Source: Prostheceraeus crozeri
Lineage: Eukaryota; Platyhelminthes; Polycladida; Euryleptidae
Direction of reading: 5' to 3'
DNA: 64,000 nucleotides
Assembly: GCA_907163375.1 (NCBI GenBank)
Contig: CAJQUW010007073.1
Coordinates: 434,001 to 498,000, forward strand
Within the stretch, counting starts at the first letter, position 1, and every line of letters starts with the position of its first letter. Of this stretch, positions 1 to 12,216 are shown piece by piece. A program made the position numbers and the translations under genes. The notes below the pieces were generated by a model. The model searched no databases. It was given only the letters and a program-made list of their open reading frames with translations, and had not been told where the DNA came from.

Positions 1-134
1 AAGTTATAACTAGCATGTTCAGAATCCACAAATGCACGTGCGTCATTTCGAAGTAATACTATTAGCTTTATGCTACAACTACAAATAGTGGATCCAAAGT
101 ATAAAATGGACAAATTGTCATTCCTTACAATATC

Positions 135-806
135 AGTTCGGCAGCCAGAGCGAGTTTCTGCAGGGAACGAGGCCGAAAGTGAGACTTTCACAGAATGATG
201 TACACCTTATGTCTACTACGAATCTGCGCGTCTGCCAAGTTCTAGTGAGTTCCTCTTTTTGTCAGACAGGATAAAAAAACACATGTAAATCCAATGGGAC
301 GCAGATTGGAGTATTTCGTAAAGGTGAAATTTTCATCGCTAAAAAGCCATAAGTTTTTGACATGGAAGTCCTTCTAGTTATTTCCTAACATGTTCATGCA
401 CCCCCTGTCTATGAAGCTACACACGTTCAGATTTGGCATGCCTCCTACTGTCGGCAAACACCAATATGTTGGCCCACTTTATCCACATTTAGTCACATTC
501 TCGCATACATTGCCGATCAAAAGCATGACAATAACACATGCACATCAAAGGGACATTCCATATCAAAAATTATGGCACTAGACCTTGTATCTTTGATTTA
601 ATCAGAAAAAAACATGGCAAATTACATCTTAACCAAAAACTTTAATCTGCGTCCCATTGTTTTTTTTGATTCTATCGGACAAGAAGAGGAACTAACTAGA
701 ACTCGGCAGACGCGAAGATTCGAAGTAGGCATTGGGTATAGATCATACTGTGAAAGCCCCAATTTCGGCCTCGTTCCCTGCAGAAACTCGTTTTGACTGC
801 CGGACT
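135..806. mobile_element. Fold-back / long-TIR non-autonomous element
   Basis: The first ~180 bases (135-316) reappear as reverse complement at about 638-806. The outer ends read AGTTCGGCAGCCAGAGCGAG and, inverted, AGTCCGGCAGTCAAAACGAG. Both arms share a stretch around CTGCAGGGAACGAGGCCGAA and end near ATGGGACGCAGATT. Mismatches are scattered, so the copy is not fresh. The ~320-base centre has no convincing reading frame. No clear target duplication was found, so the superfamily is open. The structure is seen directly; calling it a mobile element is inference. Confidence 0.6.
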
Positions 807-2789
807 ATATAGTTGATGCATTCATTTATGTAGATGTTCAGGCACTGTATTTTTCTGCTCAGCATATATCGTGGATTATTTCAGACTATTGATGATCCGC
901 AACAGTTTTCAAATTTCTCTATTTGAGTTGTATTTTTCGACGTTTAACTATAAAAATGCATGTATACTCTCAACATTGACCTAAGACGCTTTCATGCTAT
1001 CAGTGATCAGAGCAGATCGATTATCAAAGTCATTTACCGATAATTTCCAAAAGCTACTCGAAAATCAATTTTTTAATAGTGGAATTCAAACATTTAGTTG
1101 CTATTTATAGTAACAAGATGATGAAGTTGATAAAAATTGATTCCACTATTAGGACGGGAATCATTTCTCTATGAGCGGTCCTCCCTGTGTCCTCAGAGCT
1201 CAGAGTAGCTCAGGCAAAACAGGGCAAATACAATGTACTTTCCGATACGCAGCGTTTCTAGATAATGTATCTTATCTGTGATAGAGAAATTAACCTTTTC
1301 ATGAATTTTCTACCCTTTTTGGTAATCAGAGAAAGTTTTTGCATTTTTTCAAGTACCTGTTACTTATGTACGTGTGTAAGCACTCCATTGAGATATTATA
1401 TATATGGAGCATCCGCAAAAAGTCAATTAACAAACATCTCAACCTCGCAAAGCAAATATAGCGTCTTCATTGCATGAAGACTCAATAATTTTGGGATAAC
1501 ATTGTGTGGCAAGATTGATCACCAGATGGCTTTTGATGAGCTATGCTGGAATTCAATTAACTTTATTCGAGTAAATACAACTAGCAATGGTGGGCTGATT
1601 AGATACCACACTGAAATGCGCTGACCCATTTTATGCGCAGTGACTGACATCTAAACCCGAAGCTCTATGGTCAACGTCTCAGGAGCGATTCTAATGATGC
1701 TACTCCTTGTCGTTCGATGCGTAGAATGCCCGCCAATTGCGATTGAAATCATTTTGTGAAAAGGCTTATTTTTTTCAAATTATCCGGGCACTGAATGGGC
1801 TAATCATGATGTAGTCATTGACAATTTTCCAACTCTTTCCTTGAATCGTCACAAAACCACTTCAATGGATATAAATTTGGAGCCGATACCTGGGAACATG
1901 TACTTTTGACTCTGTCTTATTAATTTCAATGAGCTTTATATCCGACGTCTCAAAATGGTATCATATGCAGATGCGAGCACGAAGTGTACAAGTATTGTAT
2001 GTCTACATGAATGTGAATGAGATATGGAACATCATGTCCTTGATACTACAACACTCTCCACAGCAAGCAATGTCTTGTCCATGGCATTGTTTTGGATTCT
2101 TCATTAATGAGCAGAATGACCATTTAGAACAACTTTTTTTTCTGAAGATTTTCTGAAAGTTTATTCCAAAATTTTCCCGAGACATTTGCCCCAACTACTT
2201 TCCGATCATCAGACCACTTAACTTCACACTCATTAAACAAAAATAACACAAGATGAGGGAGAAATGTTTAGAGAAGAGGAAATTATTCGTCGCTGTCATC
2301 TTCAAGCGATTTTGAAGTTGAGCACGCACTTGGCATGGTAAGAGTGATAGAGAGGTTCAGTAGTTCACAACTCTTCATCCGCAGCAGGTAGCTGGCCGAG
2401 TAATAAAAATGGGAAGATAATCTTTATCTTTATTTAAGTCGGAACCGCTGACAGCAAGGTATTCACAGCATGCAGGGTGGCAGCAGCTAACTTTTTCTCT
2501 TGATAGAAGAGGTCTCCGCGATATGCAACTGTAAATCGCAACGTGCCATAAGGTGAAGCACATAGGGGCGGAAAAATAGTTCTCGCTCCTTTGGCTGATC
2601 TTGGCAGGCTAGGTGAAACAATTGAACCAATGGCGCATCCCTAACAGGGACAAAAATATGTGCCAAAATGGTCTAGAGAAGGTGAAAAAACTGAATATCA
2701 ATTTTCGCTGATATTTTCACGATTTAAGTAGGTAAAGTTTGACCTTACGACTTACAGTGTAGAATATGCAACAATATCCTCCTACAGTA
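807..2789. other. AT-rich stretch, nothing recognised
   Basis: Only short chance reading frames of under 80 codons occur, with no domain signature, splice-supported exon, tRNA-like box or repeat structure that I could support. Confidence 0.5.
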
Positions 2790-3640
2790 TTCGGGAAGGC
2801 TCCAATGAAAGGGATGGGAAGGGGTCGAGTGGTGTGAGCGGTGAGAGAGGGTAGCGAGTCGATGGGCAGGGGAGAAGGTGGTTAAGAGGTTGAGAGCGAT
2901 GGGAGCTGTGTGGATTTCGCGGTCTACACGGATGGGTCTGTGGAGGAAAGGTGGGGCAGCGGCAGTGGATGCCTGTGAGGATCCGACTTCGCCTGATAAG
3001 ATGGACGTCAGGGCATGTGCTGCTGGGGAGTGGCGTCTTCCGGTGCGGGCACTGGTCCTGGGGTTGGAGTGGTTGTGGGATCACCGCGAGGAGTGGGCTG
3101 AAGTGGGCGTGGCCTTTGCCAGTCAATCGGCGCTTATGGCTCTTCATGGGCTGGAAGTGGTTGACTGGACGAACAGTTCTCCAGAGCCAGCGAGCTGGGA
3201 AAGAAGTTGAGGCTGTGTGGGTCCCGGGACACTGTGAGCTGATGAGTAATGAATGGGCGGATGAACGGCTAAGGTGGCCGTTGGGTTGGACCAGGGCAAG
3301 GCGCCTTGCTCGGAAGTGACGGTTAAGCGCTGCTATAGAAACATCGGGAACGGGCAGGGAGTGGGTGCATGATCGGTGCCAGTCAGTGCACTAGGGTGGG
3401 ATCAATCGAGCGGTGGAGACCCAGTGGTCCAAGGAGGACAAGGTCAGTATGGCTCGGCTGAGAACGGCCAACCTCTCTGGAACTGGGAGATACCGGAAGA
3501 GGATCAGGATGTGTCCTGTAAGGGTTGGGGATGTGTAGGTGTGCGGAAGAGGATGAGGGGCTGGATCCCATTATGAAATGTGTGGCGTAGGAAGATATGA
3601 AGGTCAGTTTAAGGCTGTTTTGGGGTGTGTATGTTGGTCT
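2790..3640 (+). pseudogene. Non-LTR retrotransposon 3' relic: RNase H and cysteine-rich tail
   Basis: This is a markedly GC-rich island in AT-rich DNA. Pieces of an RNase H domain can be read in shifting frames: VDFAVYTDGSV near 2910-2940 (first catalytic Asp in TDGS) and WVPGHCELMSNEWADE near 3215-3265 (the conserved His/Asn/Asp end). After it comes a block near 3445-3600 resembling the region that follows RNase H in I/R1-type elements: MARLRT, then RYRKRIRMCP and further cysteines. At least three frame changes and several stops break it. The family assignment rests on these motifs. The GC bias suggests an origin in an element with unlike base composition. No RT domain remains upstream, as expected of a 5'-truncated LINE copy. 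Confidence 0.6.
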
Positions 3641-5345
3641 TTTCTTTGTTCCAGACCTCGGGAAGCGCTGGCGTATTGGAGGTGGTGGAAGCGAGTGGGG
3701 ACTGTTTTATTTAGTTGTTGTCTTCAAATTATAGCAAGCAATCATTCTCTCTTGTCTTTTCCACTATTGTTCTAATCATGTGTCAGCTATCTATGTCATG
3801 TCAAATGTCAGTTCAGTGATGTCTGTTGTGTACAGCTAACCATTTCATGTCTCTGCACATTAAGATTCAGTCCTTGTTATGCCCATGAACAGAAAGGACA
3901 AGAGGCCTCGGGTTCATCATTTTGCGTTTTTGTTCTTAATAAACAGTGAACTTTTGTATTAATTGCGGAAAACCTGTGTGTGGAAAATGCCATGCAACTG
4001 TGTGTGAGCTGCCTCTAAAATGCTTTCTTGTGATTTTTTTTTTCATTTCAGCAACTTTTCCATTTGATGGGGCATTCCCGTAATGTTCTACGTTTACTCT
4101 AGTAAAAGACAGTTTGTTTTCAATACATAGTTCTGTTTCAAGTTCGCTTTATCGTACAAGAATTTCACTTGCCTGAATTGCAATATTTGGAAATAATGTA
4201 TAATTAGGTGAAATATTTATCAAAAATTATGTTGATCGTCAATTGACGGGATTCACTGTTATAGGTATAACCAAATTTTTTTGTTTTGGCCAAAACATAA
4301 ATATATTACTATATCATCATCTGAATGAAAACATAGAAACATTAAAAGTCACGAGAACTTTCCAAAAAATATTCACTCCAAAAACGCTCTAAAAACTAAA
4401 AATCGTCAATTGACGGGTTCCGCTCTTCTAGTGTTAAAGAATGTAAATTGGTCCGCAATATTATTCAGATTCAAGAAATAAAGCTCAACTTTAGTGAATC
4501 ACAAAATCATGTCGATGAAAACTAAATTAAAAACTTGAAATTCGGTCAAGAAGCACAACAAGATCACAACTTTTCCATGAAGACTTTCATTATGATGTGG
4601 TTCATGAAATTTCCTTGATAATCATCATTGCTAAATTAAGATACCTGTTAGTATTCATTCATTTTGATATCCAACAAGTTTCCCACTACTTGTATAGAGG
4701 TAAAAGTCACCAGTATATAAACACGGAAATAATTTGCATGAAATTTAGTTTCCTAGAATTGATCGAATAGTTTTTAGATTGCAGGAACGCAATCTGATCA
4801 AAAAACTTAATCTTTTGATATAGAAATATTAACGATATACTGACATTTTCTGAGTCGACACCCTACCTACTAGCTACCATGTACTTACTGGTAATCTATG
4901 ATTTAAACTGCTAATTGCAGAAGCAAGATGGCCGAGTTGGCACAAACCTGGCGTCAATTCTGTTGTTTCTCAATTTTAGGATCGCTTGAATCATGTGAGC
5001 ATCAAAATCAGCAATCAAAATCACCGAGGGTTAAATTTGAGCAGTGTGTAGCTGCATAGTTAAATAAGCAGGCTTGTTGGTGATTTCTGTAATTGTGTGA
5101 AGTAGTTATTCAAGTCTGGCTCCATGTTTATGATTGAAAATGCAACTCAATGCTCATTTGCTATACTTTTGGAAGCGAAAATGCATTCAAGTAAATGAGT
5201 AATCAACAAAAGCTGAGTTATTTTTCAGAGAATTAAGCATACTTTTTCACGACATATACTTATGAAGCAATTAGTTGGATTAAATTTAGCATTTATAATT
5301 AATTAAAATGCAGAACAGGCCTGGAAATGTTTGAAACTATTTTGC
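3641..5345. other. Intergenic, little structure
   Basis: No coding signal was found. A short word containing ATCGTCAATTGACGGG occurs twice (near 4240 and 4398), about 160 bases apart, in similar AT-rich context. This may be a degraded duplication. A possible polyadenylation hexamer (AATAAA) near 3937 could belong to the LINE relic to its left. Confidence 0.4.
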
Positions 5346-5745
5346 ACAAAATTACACCCAGAAGGTGAAAGATTTGTGAACATTTTTCCTCGCTCATTAC
5401 AGTTGATAGACTGAGAATGAGTCAATTTTGCTTGAAATGCAGCCGTATCTAAAACTCCCTCTGAATTTAGACTTTTCAATGTTGAGGTGTGCAGTCGTCA
5501 AAGACATCAACTAGACCCTACGCGAACTCAAAATTCATGATAGAAATTTACCTTTGCTAACTCATGAACACAAAATTACAACCAGAAAGTGAAAGACTTT
5601 CAAACTTTGTGCACATTTTTCCTCGCTCATTGCAATTGATAGACTGACACTGAAATTTGTTTGAAATACAGCCGTATCTAAAACTCCCTCTGAATTTAGA
5701 CTTTTCAATGTCGAGGCGTTAAGTCATCAAAGACATCATCTAGAC
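5346..5745. repeat. Tandem duplication, 224-bp unit, second copy interrupted
   Basis: The first unit runs 5346-5569 and the second starts at 5570. They share blocks such as GCCGTATCTAAAACTCCCTC and TTTAGACTTTTCAATGT at the same spacing. The second unit is cut at 5745 by the hAT element and resumes after 8361 (ATCTAGACCCTACACGAAAT, matching the end of copy one) to about 8425. The duplication therefore predates the hAT insertion, and copy one preserves the empty target site in diverged form. Confidence 0.75.
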
Positions 5746-8361
5746 CAGTGTTTCTCAAACTATTTAGTTTCATCGCCCACTTATATCAACTCAGAACTCT
5801 ATCGCCCACCGTAGGATTCGTTTTATCAAGTACCCATTTTAAAGCAAAAAAGAACACATGTTATCAAAGTGAACACGTCTTATTAGTGGATATTGATACA
5901 CCGAAAAACAGCAAATTTGACTTATTGAAACTGGTACATGTAGCTCACAAAAAGGAAGTGAATACAACAAATGAGTTATTAATGTGATGGATGTGGTTGA
6001 TGCACTGAAACAAGTTTTTCAACATCAGGTTTAATGTTGGTAAGATTCAACCTTAGATCACCTCTCTTCGTGATATCTAGTCTATTTCTCTTCTTTGCGA
6101 GAAGGTCAACAACTACCGAAAATCCTTTCTCCACAAGATATGAAGTTGGAAAACCGAGAACTAGGTGTTTTGCGGCAGACCATTCAGCTGGATACTCATC
6201 GGAAAGATTACACCACATGATGTGATGATCCTTCTCGTTTGGGAAGTTGGCTCTAATCTCGTCGTCGTTTCGTATTTCGATGAGACTCTCCTGAAGTTCA
6301 ATTGGAACATCATCGAGATCGCACGTGAAAGGTCGCAAAATCCATTTGGGAATATCCAATCCGATAATATCATGGAAACGTTCTTGCATATCTTCTGCAA
6401 GTTTATTGAGATGCTGGGAGTATACAAAAAGTTCATTGGAATCAACCTGATTTCTCAGCAAATTGGGAAATTGCCGAAGTTCAGCGCTACCGAGATTTTT
6501 TCTGAATAAATTCAATTTTTCAATAGCAGAAGAAATCACGCTTTTACAGCGGATCATCGAAATCATCTCACCCTGCATCTGTCTGTTTATTTCATTGAAG
6601 AAAGAGAAAATGTCTGCCAAATATGCCACGTCGTTTTTTACGCTGACCAGTTTCTCTGCTCTCCTGCTATCCCTCTCATACTTTTCAAAGAATTCAATAA
6701 CCTCGTTGTACAATGAGTAGAATCGACTTAAACAAGTTCCTTTTGATAGCCATCGGACCTCAGTATGCATGAGCAACCTCTCGAAATTAGCATCATTGTC
6801 TTCACAAAGCTTGTGGAAAAGGCGATCTCTAAGTGACCTATTTTTTATTTTATTGATACATTCGATCACAAACTGGAGAGTGTGATGCAGATCTTCATTC
6901 AGAGTTTTAGCGACGAGGTGTTGACGATGAATAACACAATGAACACTAATTAAATTTGGAATTTCCCTCTTCATCAGCGCAACAAATCCTCGATGTCGAC
7001 CAATCATGCATGATGCCCCGTCAGTAGCACACTGAATAATATTGCGAAATGGAATGTTCTTACTAGCATAAAACTCTTTCACAGCTTCGAATAGAGTTAC
7101 AGCACGTGTATCCGTGGTCAAAGAAATCGTGAACAGCATTTCTTCTTTGCATTGTTTTTGATGAACATAGCGAACATATCCCATTAGAAGAGTCTCGTTA
7201 TCTCTGACAGTCGATTCATCCACCTGAAGAGAATGCTCTGTATTCCGCAACGTTTCGCAGAGTTGTTCCTCCACGTTCTCACCCATTTCATCGATACGCC
7301 TGCTCACAGTGTCATTACTCGAAGGGATACTACTTAGAACAGAAGAAGCTTTCTGTTTCATGGCAGTCTCGATCACTTCCTTGACGCAAGGTAGAATCAA
7401 TGTTTCTCCGATTGTGTGCGGTTTACCAGACTTAGCTATCAACAGCGAGATATTATAGGACGCAGTTAGTCCATTAACCAAGCACAAGTTTTGTTTAGAA
7501 AGGAATGGTTTAATTCTCTGCCTTTCTGCCTTTTCTTTCATCTTTTTGAAGTCTGTCATTTTGTGACCGGGATGCATCCGTCTAAGATGGTCCTTGAGTC
7601 GGCTCGGTTTCATCGCTTCATTAGAAAAGGTGCTTTTGCAGATGAGGCATATTGGTCTTGTTTCATCACTTGGACTGGGGATGAAGCCAAATTCTAAGTA
7701 ATTCGTGTTATACTGTCGGATTTTCTTATTCTCCGTCAGTTTTATCTTCTTGACAGCAGGTTCAGAAGACATTGTGGTGAGTTGGTACTGGCTATACTGA
7801 GTGTGCTAAATTGAAACTAGTGGAGGTAGGCCTACTGGGAGAGCACAATAACACAGGTCAGACGGAGAGCACACTGAGGCAGGTCAGACAGAGAGCACAC
7901 TGAGGCAGGTTACACATGGAAAGCACAACTGAACTAGTGTCATTAGAACCTGATGAAAACTGAAATTATGCAGCTTGTTGCTTGTCTATCTGAACAATAG
8001 GAATTCAATGACGTCTCACACAGTCATTGGTCGATTAAAAAATATCCCCTAAATATTCTCTCAGGATGCAAAATGCGTATCAATTATCTTCTTACTACTA
8101 TAGTTATGAAGTTGAGTAGAAAATATGTAAATTTAATTATATCTCATTAGAGAAGTTATGCCTAAGTTATTAATATCGTTTTAGCCAGAAGCCATCGTTT
8201 TGTCACATGGTTGACTACATTGAATATTTGTAAAAGTATCACATAACAATCGCCCACTAATCGCCCCTATTCTCCAGATCGCCCCCCAATCGCCCCTTGC
8301 TCTATCGATCTCCCCCCTATCGCCCACTGGGGGGCGATATCGCCCACTTTGAGAAACACTG
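5746..8361 (-). mobile_element. Complete hAT DNA transposon
   Basis: This 2,616-bp element starts CAGTGTTTCTCAAA and ends with its inverse TTTGAGAAACACTG, the classic hAT terminal repeat. It is flanked by identical 8-bp duplications ATCTAGAC at 5738-5745 and 8362-8369. Subterminal DNA at both ends repeats ATCGCCCACT-like words (densest at about 8247-8350), plausible transposase binding sites. A ~26-bp unit (GAGAGCACACTGAGGCAGGT type) is repeated three times at about 7839-7915, upstream of the transposase start. One minus-strand reading frame fills the interior and is open. Ends, target duplication and coding capacity together suggest a recently active or still competent copy. Confidence 0.93.
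5979..7772 (-). CDS. hAT transposase, ZBED5/Buster-like
   Basis: A 597-residue open frame, full length for this family. The N-terminus (residues ~38-70) has a BED-like zinc finger with C42, C45, H62 and H67, for DNA binding. The RNase H-like catalytic core shows the first Asp in LQVDEST (D185), the second in CATDGAS (D251), the conserved CxxH (C279/H282), an EVRW block near 338-341 and the catalytic Glu in YLVEKGFS (E549) inside the C-terminal dimerisation region, followed by KKRNRL and GDLRLNL. Its role would be to excise and reinsert the element, producing the 8-bp duplications seen. It lies alone within its own transposon. The start is the first ATG before the basic N-terminal stretch. It has no stops or frameshifts. 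Host-domesticated relatives (ZBED5, FAM200) exist, but the intact ends here mark an element copy rather than a domesticated gene. Confidence 0.93.
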   Translation of the reverse strand: MSSEPAVKKIKLTENKKIRQYNTNYLEFGFIPSPSDETRPICLICKSTFSNEAMKPSRLKDHLRRMHPGHKMTDFKKMKEKAERQRIKPFLSKQNLCLVNGLTASYNISLLIAKSGKPHTIGETLILPCVKEVIETAMKQKASSVLSSIPSSNDTVSRRIDEMGENVEEQLCETLRNTEHSLQVDESTVRDNETLLMGYVRYVHQKQCKEEMLFTISLTTDTRAVTLFEAVKEFYASKNIPFRNIIQCATDGASCMIGRHRGFVALMKREIPNLISVHCVIHRQHLVAKTLNEDLHHTLQFVIECINKIKNRSLRDRLFHKLCEDNDANFERLLMHTEVRWLSKGTCLSRFYSLYNEVIEFFEKYERDSRRAEKLVSVKNDVAYLADIFSFFNEINRQMQGEMISMIRCKSVISSAIEKLNLFRKNLGSAELRQFPNLLRNQVDSNELFVYSQHLNKLAEDMQERFHDIIGLDIPKWILRPFTCDLDDVPIELQESLIEIRNDDEIRANFPNEKDHHIMWCNLSDEYPAEWSAAKHLVLGFPTSYLVEKGFSVVVDLLAKKRNRLDITKRGDLRLNLTNIKPDVEKLVSVHQPHPSH

Positions 8362-8430
8362 ATCTAGACCCTACACGAAATCAAAATTCATAATGGAATT
8401 TGATCTTTACTTACTCATTCAAACAGCAAA

Positions 8431-10249
8431 TTTCAGGCAAAATTTAATGTGTATCAATTTTATCTCATCAAGGAAGCTCAATTAGCTTTAAATAATTGGT
8501 TTGCCACAGTGTAAAAGTCATTCTCAGAGGCTCAGCTGCGTAGATGAATCAATTTGTGTTGGAAACAATTTTAGTCATTTAAACTGAAGATTTATTGCCC
8601 TATTAAATCACAGAAGAACCTTCATTTATTCTGTTGTTTGTCACAATAATCAGTGATTTGATGTAAAACATTGTGGTAATTTTGTAATGTGCGCTTGCCT
8701 ACTTATGTCAGAGAAAATAGCAGAACTATCAGACTCCATTATTCATTATTTTATTATTTCATTTCATAAGTATTCGGCGGTAAGAAAAAATTATCATCTG
8801 ATTTTCGAGAATTTATTACAAACAGAATTTGACCTTGATATGAATCACGCAATTAAATTATTCTATTCTTTTCTTTTTACAATCATTCCCAAAATTTTTT
8901 GGCATTATTTTCTTGCGAAGACGTGCAGGCTACATTTACCTGTCTGCATAAACCCCACTCAGAAACCCCACTGCATAAACCCCATGCAGTTACTGAATTC
9001 TGAATGTTAACCTATGTACCAATGCTGTAATATCTAATATACATAGGTCTAAGACAGTTTTCAATTCATCATCACAGAATTAAACATAATTGACCTGTTC
9101 GATGAAGAAATCCGAAGCTGATTTAAATTTACATTATGTGGCCGAGTTGAAATTAGGCGTGCGTGGAAAAACAGCATGTTATTAAAGCAAATGTCTTGAG
9201 GTGAATATACTGATGTATTTAGGGATACCGTGAGTCCATGTGAGCTAAAAAGGTATCTTCAACTTTCTTCGGTTAAATTCATAATTTAATATAGCGTACT
9301 CAAAATGACCACACCCGGCTGAATCGGGACCCGACTGAACTTCGAATTGACATATGTGTGATGTGTAGCATTTTATCGTTTTTCAAATCCAGCTATCGCG
9401 TGGCTCAATAGCTGGTGAAACAGATTATATTTCAACTATATTACAAACATGTTTGGAAGGAAACCTGAAGCTACCCCATGTACCGCTTCTATTAGAGATA
9501 GGAAATAATTGATTTAAAGAAACATTTGATTGAAAAATCACCTCTCAACACTTTAGCAATAATTCATTACGAATGATCACAATTGATTTACAGTAGAACC
9601 CGAATTGAAATTATCATTTGCTGTTCTTGAAAATGAACAATTCCTTGTTCAAATTTAGGCACGTTTAAGGGCATTCCAAAGGCTCTGAAAAAAGCAAAAG
9701 CAATTTAAAAGCACAATTTAACCAGCAAGACCGTTTTAAATATCAAATGGCATCATAACAAAGAGACATCCACTTATTGATGCAATTTTTCAGTGAGATT
9801 TTACATCGTGATTCCTTTCTCAATTGCTGTTTTGGAAGCTGTTTGACAGTTTCTTGACAGCCACTTTGATTTCTTTTTGTTCTTTTGATTTGCTCTCCAC
9901 TCAGCTTTTAAAGTTTTCTAACTTAGATCTCGACAGCATGCATACTGACGTTGTCTTGAGGGAAAAATTATAGGAAATAAGCTGCCGTAGGCGGTATGAG
10001 CTCAGTCGACACGTCATAACTACAGCCTTGATTCTTGACTTTGAATTTTGATCATGGTATTAACTGCTAAATCCATGTGTTTATGTAAATCTGCTACAGT
10101 TGTGTCCTCCCAGACAGATTCCGTCAAGTTTGGCTGAAAAGTGGTGTTAGGATAGTCGAAACGCTTGACACGATACGATCATTAATGACTGTCAAAGGGA
10201 GCTCTGACGCAGTTTTTTTGGGCATGCTGTAAGGCCGCACAGGCACGGA
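8431..10249. other. Intergenic, nothing recognised
   Basis: Short chance frames only. One (8687-9010 plus) is rich in Phe/Ile and has no recognisable domain. Three near-repeats of an ATAAACCCCA(C/T) word lie at 8948-8986. Confidence 0.4.
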
Positions 10250-10780
10250 GATAGCGCCACATACAGAACTAGGCAATTGGTCTCTTATTCTGTTTGACTA
10301 GAAAGAAATTATTGAAACATGTAGCGCTAATAAAATGGCACAATCTGCGGACAAAATACAATAGCAATCGAACAATGTGCAGCCAGCTCAACATTAAATA
10401 CACTAAATTGTGCAAAGTTTCAAGTGACAGTTAACAGCTAAATCAAACAGCAAAGAGACACAGACGATGTCAAGTTCTACGGAGAAGCTTGTGAACGTTT
10501 TTTCGTGCGCCTGCTAACTTTTTTAATAATGATCGGAGGGCCCAACGTGATCGAGAAAACTTTTGCGCAATGATCTAAATTCTTCGATTCTGAAGGAATC
10601 GTGGCGATCGGAGCATTTTGAAGGAATTAACAGGAGTCCGCAAGTGACGCACAACTATTTTCCTTATCTCTGAAAGACACCATAATTTTCTTTTTGCGCA
10701 CTTAGTAAGTTCCTGCATGGGCCATCGTTTTGAATGAGTTTGAAATTCCAGCAAAGTGATGTTCCATATGTAAGACTCGC
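10250..10780 (-). repeat. Family A dispersed repeat, copy 1
   Basis: This is the reverse complement of 14029-14520. Shared blocks include ACTTTTGCGCAATGATCT, GGAATCGTGGCGATCGGAGC, CCTGCATGGGCCATCGTTTT and CATTTTGAAGGAATTAACAG, with matching further ends (CAGAACTAGGCAATTG; AAACATGTAGCGCTAATAAA). It has no assigned coding content. It also matches copies near 34 and 38 kb less closely. Confidence 0.65.
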
Positions 10781-11147
10781 TATGGGAATGTCCCAGTTTC
10801 AACGGCATCTTGCTTGAGGAGTTATGGTCATTGATTGAAGACGAATGTCCATAAAGAGTAAAAACAAGCTGAAGCAAATGTATATTGTCATTAATTACAA
10901 TTAATTCTTTGTTAAATACAATTATCCAATAATGAAATCAACAAAAAATGTATTGCAAGTCAATTTTAATTCTCCAATTCAATTGCAATTAAATTTATTT
11001 CACTTCCATGTGAGAATAAATTTTAAAATAAATAGACAGTGCAAATTCCTTCAGTTGATAAAATCGTAAACTTCTGTTTGCATGTTTTTAATTAACAACA
11101 ATGAAATCATATAAACGATAATTCAAATTGCCATGCAAAAGATGTGC

Positions 11148-11215
11148 GGTTGGTAGGATTCGAACCTACGACCAAGGTTAACTAGACCTGTGGTCTGTCG
11201 TGTAAAACTTACATC
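11148..11215 (-). pseudogene. tRNA-like remnant (anticodon and T arms)
   Basis: On the minus strand a T arm TAGGTTCGAATCCTA and a 3' acceptor-like CCAACCGCA can be read. Upstream is a stem AGGT/ACCT closing a 7-base loop CTAGTTA, which would give anticodon AGT (Thr). No matching D arm or 5' acceptor strand (CGGTTGG) is visible. It is therefore more likely a tRNA pseudogene or SINE-derived fragment than a working tRNA. Confidence 0.4.
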
Positions 11216-12216
11216 GAAAATGAGCCTTTATTAAGAGGACTCTGAATGTAAATCCGGAAGCGGATGATCGAATATTCACATCGAAGACCGATTTTCATTT
11301 TTTGCATTGGAACGGCATCGATTTCCATTGGTTAATCAATTTATAATTGTAAGGTTTTAATTTTAGCATCCATGCTGCACTGTTATTAAGTATCAGATAG
11401 TGACTTTCGGGAACGGGATAATATTTATTGAGTGACCAGGGATATGGGAAAACCTATCTGGATTAAATGTGGGTCCGAGTTCTTGATCAAGTAGGCATGA
11501 AGAAGATAGAGTTGGCACTAGGTTGACATGAGGAAGGAAGTTGATGCATCAAAATGTATGCTTAAAAATGGAGGCTAATTGCTGCAGAAAGTTCAGTATG
11601 ATGTCATCAGACTTCATGCTTGGCTAACAATCAACCTGCTTTGACACCACAAACCATCATGCTGCTTCACTATATGCGATATAAGCTAGAAGTCGTGAGA
11701 AGATAGAAGTCGACTGAAAAGTGGAAGCGAAAGCGCAAATATATATTTGCTTATAACTGGGAAAACAATTAAATAAATAAAAAAAGCTATTCAGCACAAA
11801 AATATGATAACATAATTTCCAACATTATCTGAGGATGAAAAGGCATGATGCATACATTTATCCCTATAATGACTTTCACTGCCACAATTTTGAAGATCGG
11901 ATGAGTTCCTGCTTACAATGTTGAAAGGGGGACATACCTTCGACCCTAGGAAAATGATTATCGGTCTGGTCTATGATAATTGTTCTTTCTTCTCAAAAAT
12001 AAGTAATTTTAATTATAGACTGTGTTTAGTTTTAGATGTACAATGAAATTTGAAGATTATCTCTCGATACTTGTGCCTGAAACATTGCAATCGAATGGCG
12101 TATGTCGGAAGTAAAATGGTCGTCGTGACGTGAACTTGGTTATAATAATGAATTTTCACATTAATTGGATATGTAATAGGAATAATGTCTGAGAGCATCA
12201 AGCAGATAGACGAATC

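Noticed and set aside
2782-3576. Several overlapping frames above 60 codons on both strands
   Set aside because: Stop-poor because of high GC; the only meaningful signal is the broken RNase H relic on the plus strand.
4915-4995. tRNA-like A box GATGGCCGAGTTGG
   Set aside because: No anticodon stem, B box or acceptor stem follows at the right spacing.
9368-9410. A-box-like GCGTGGCTCAATAGCTGG
   Set aside because: No B box within about 80 bases; probably chance.
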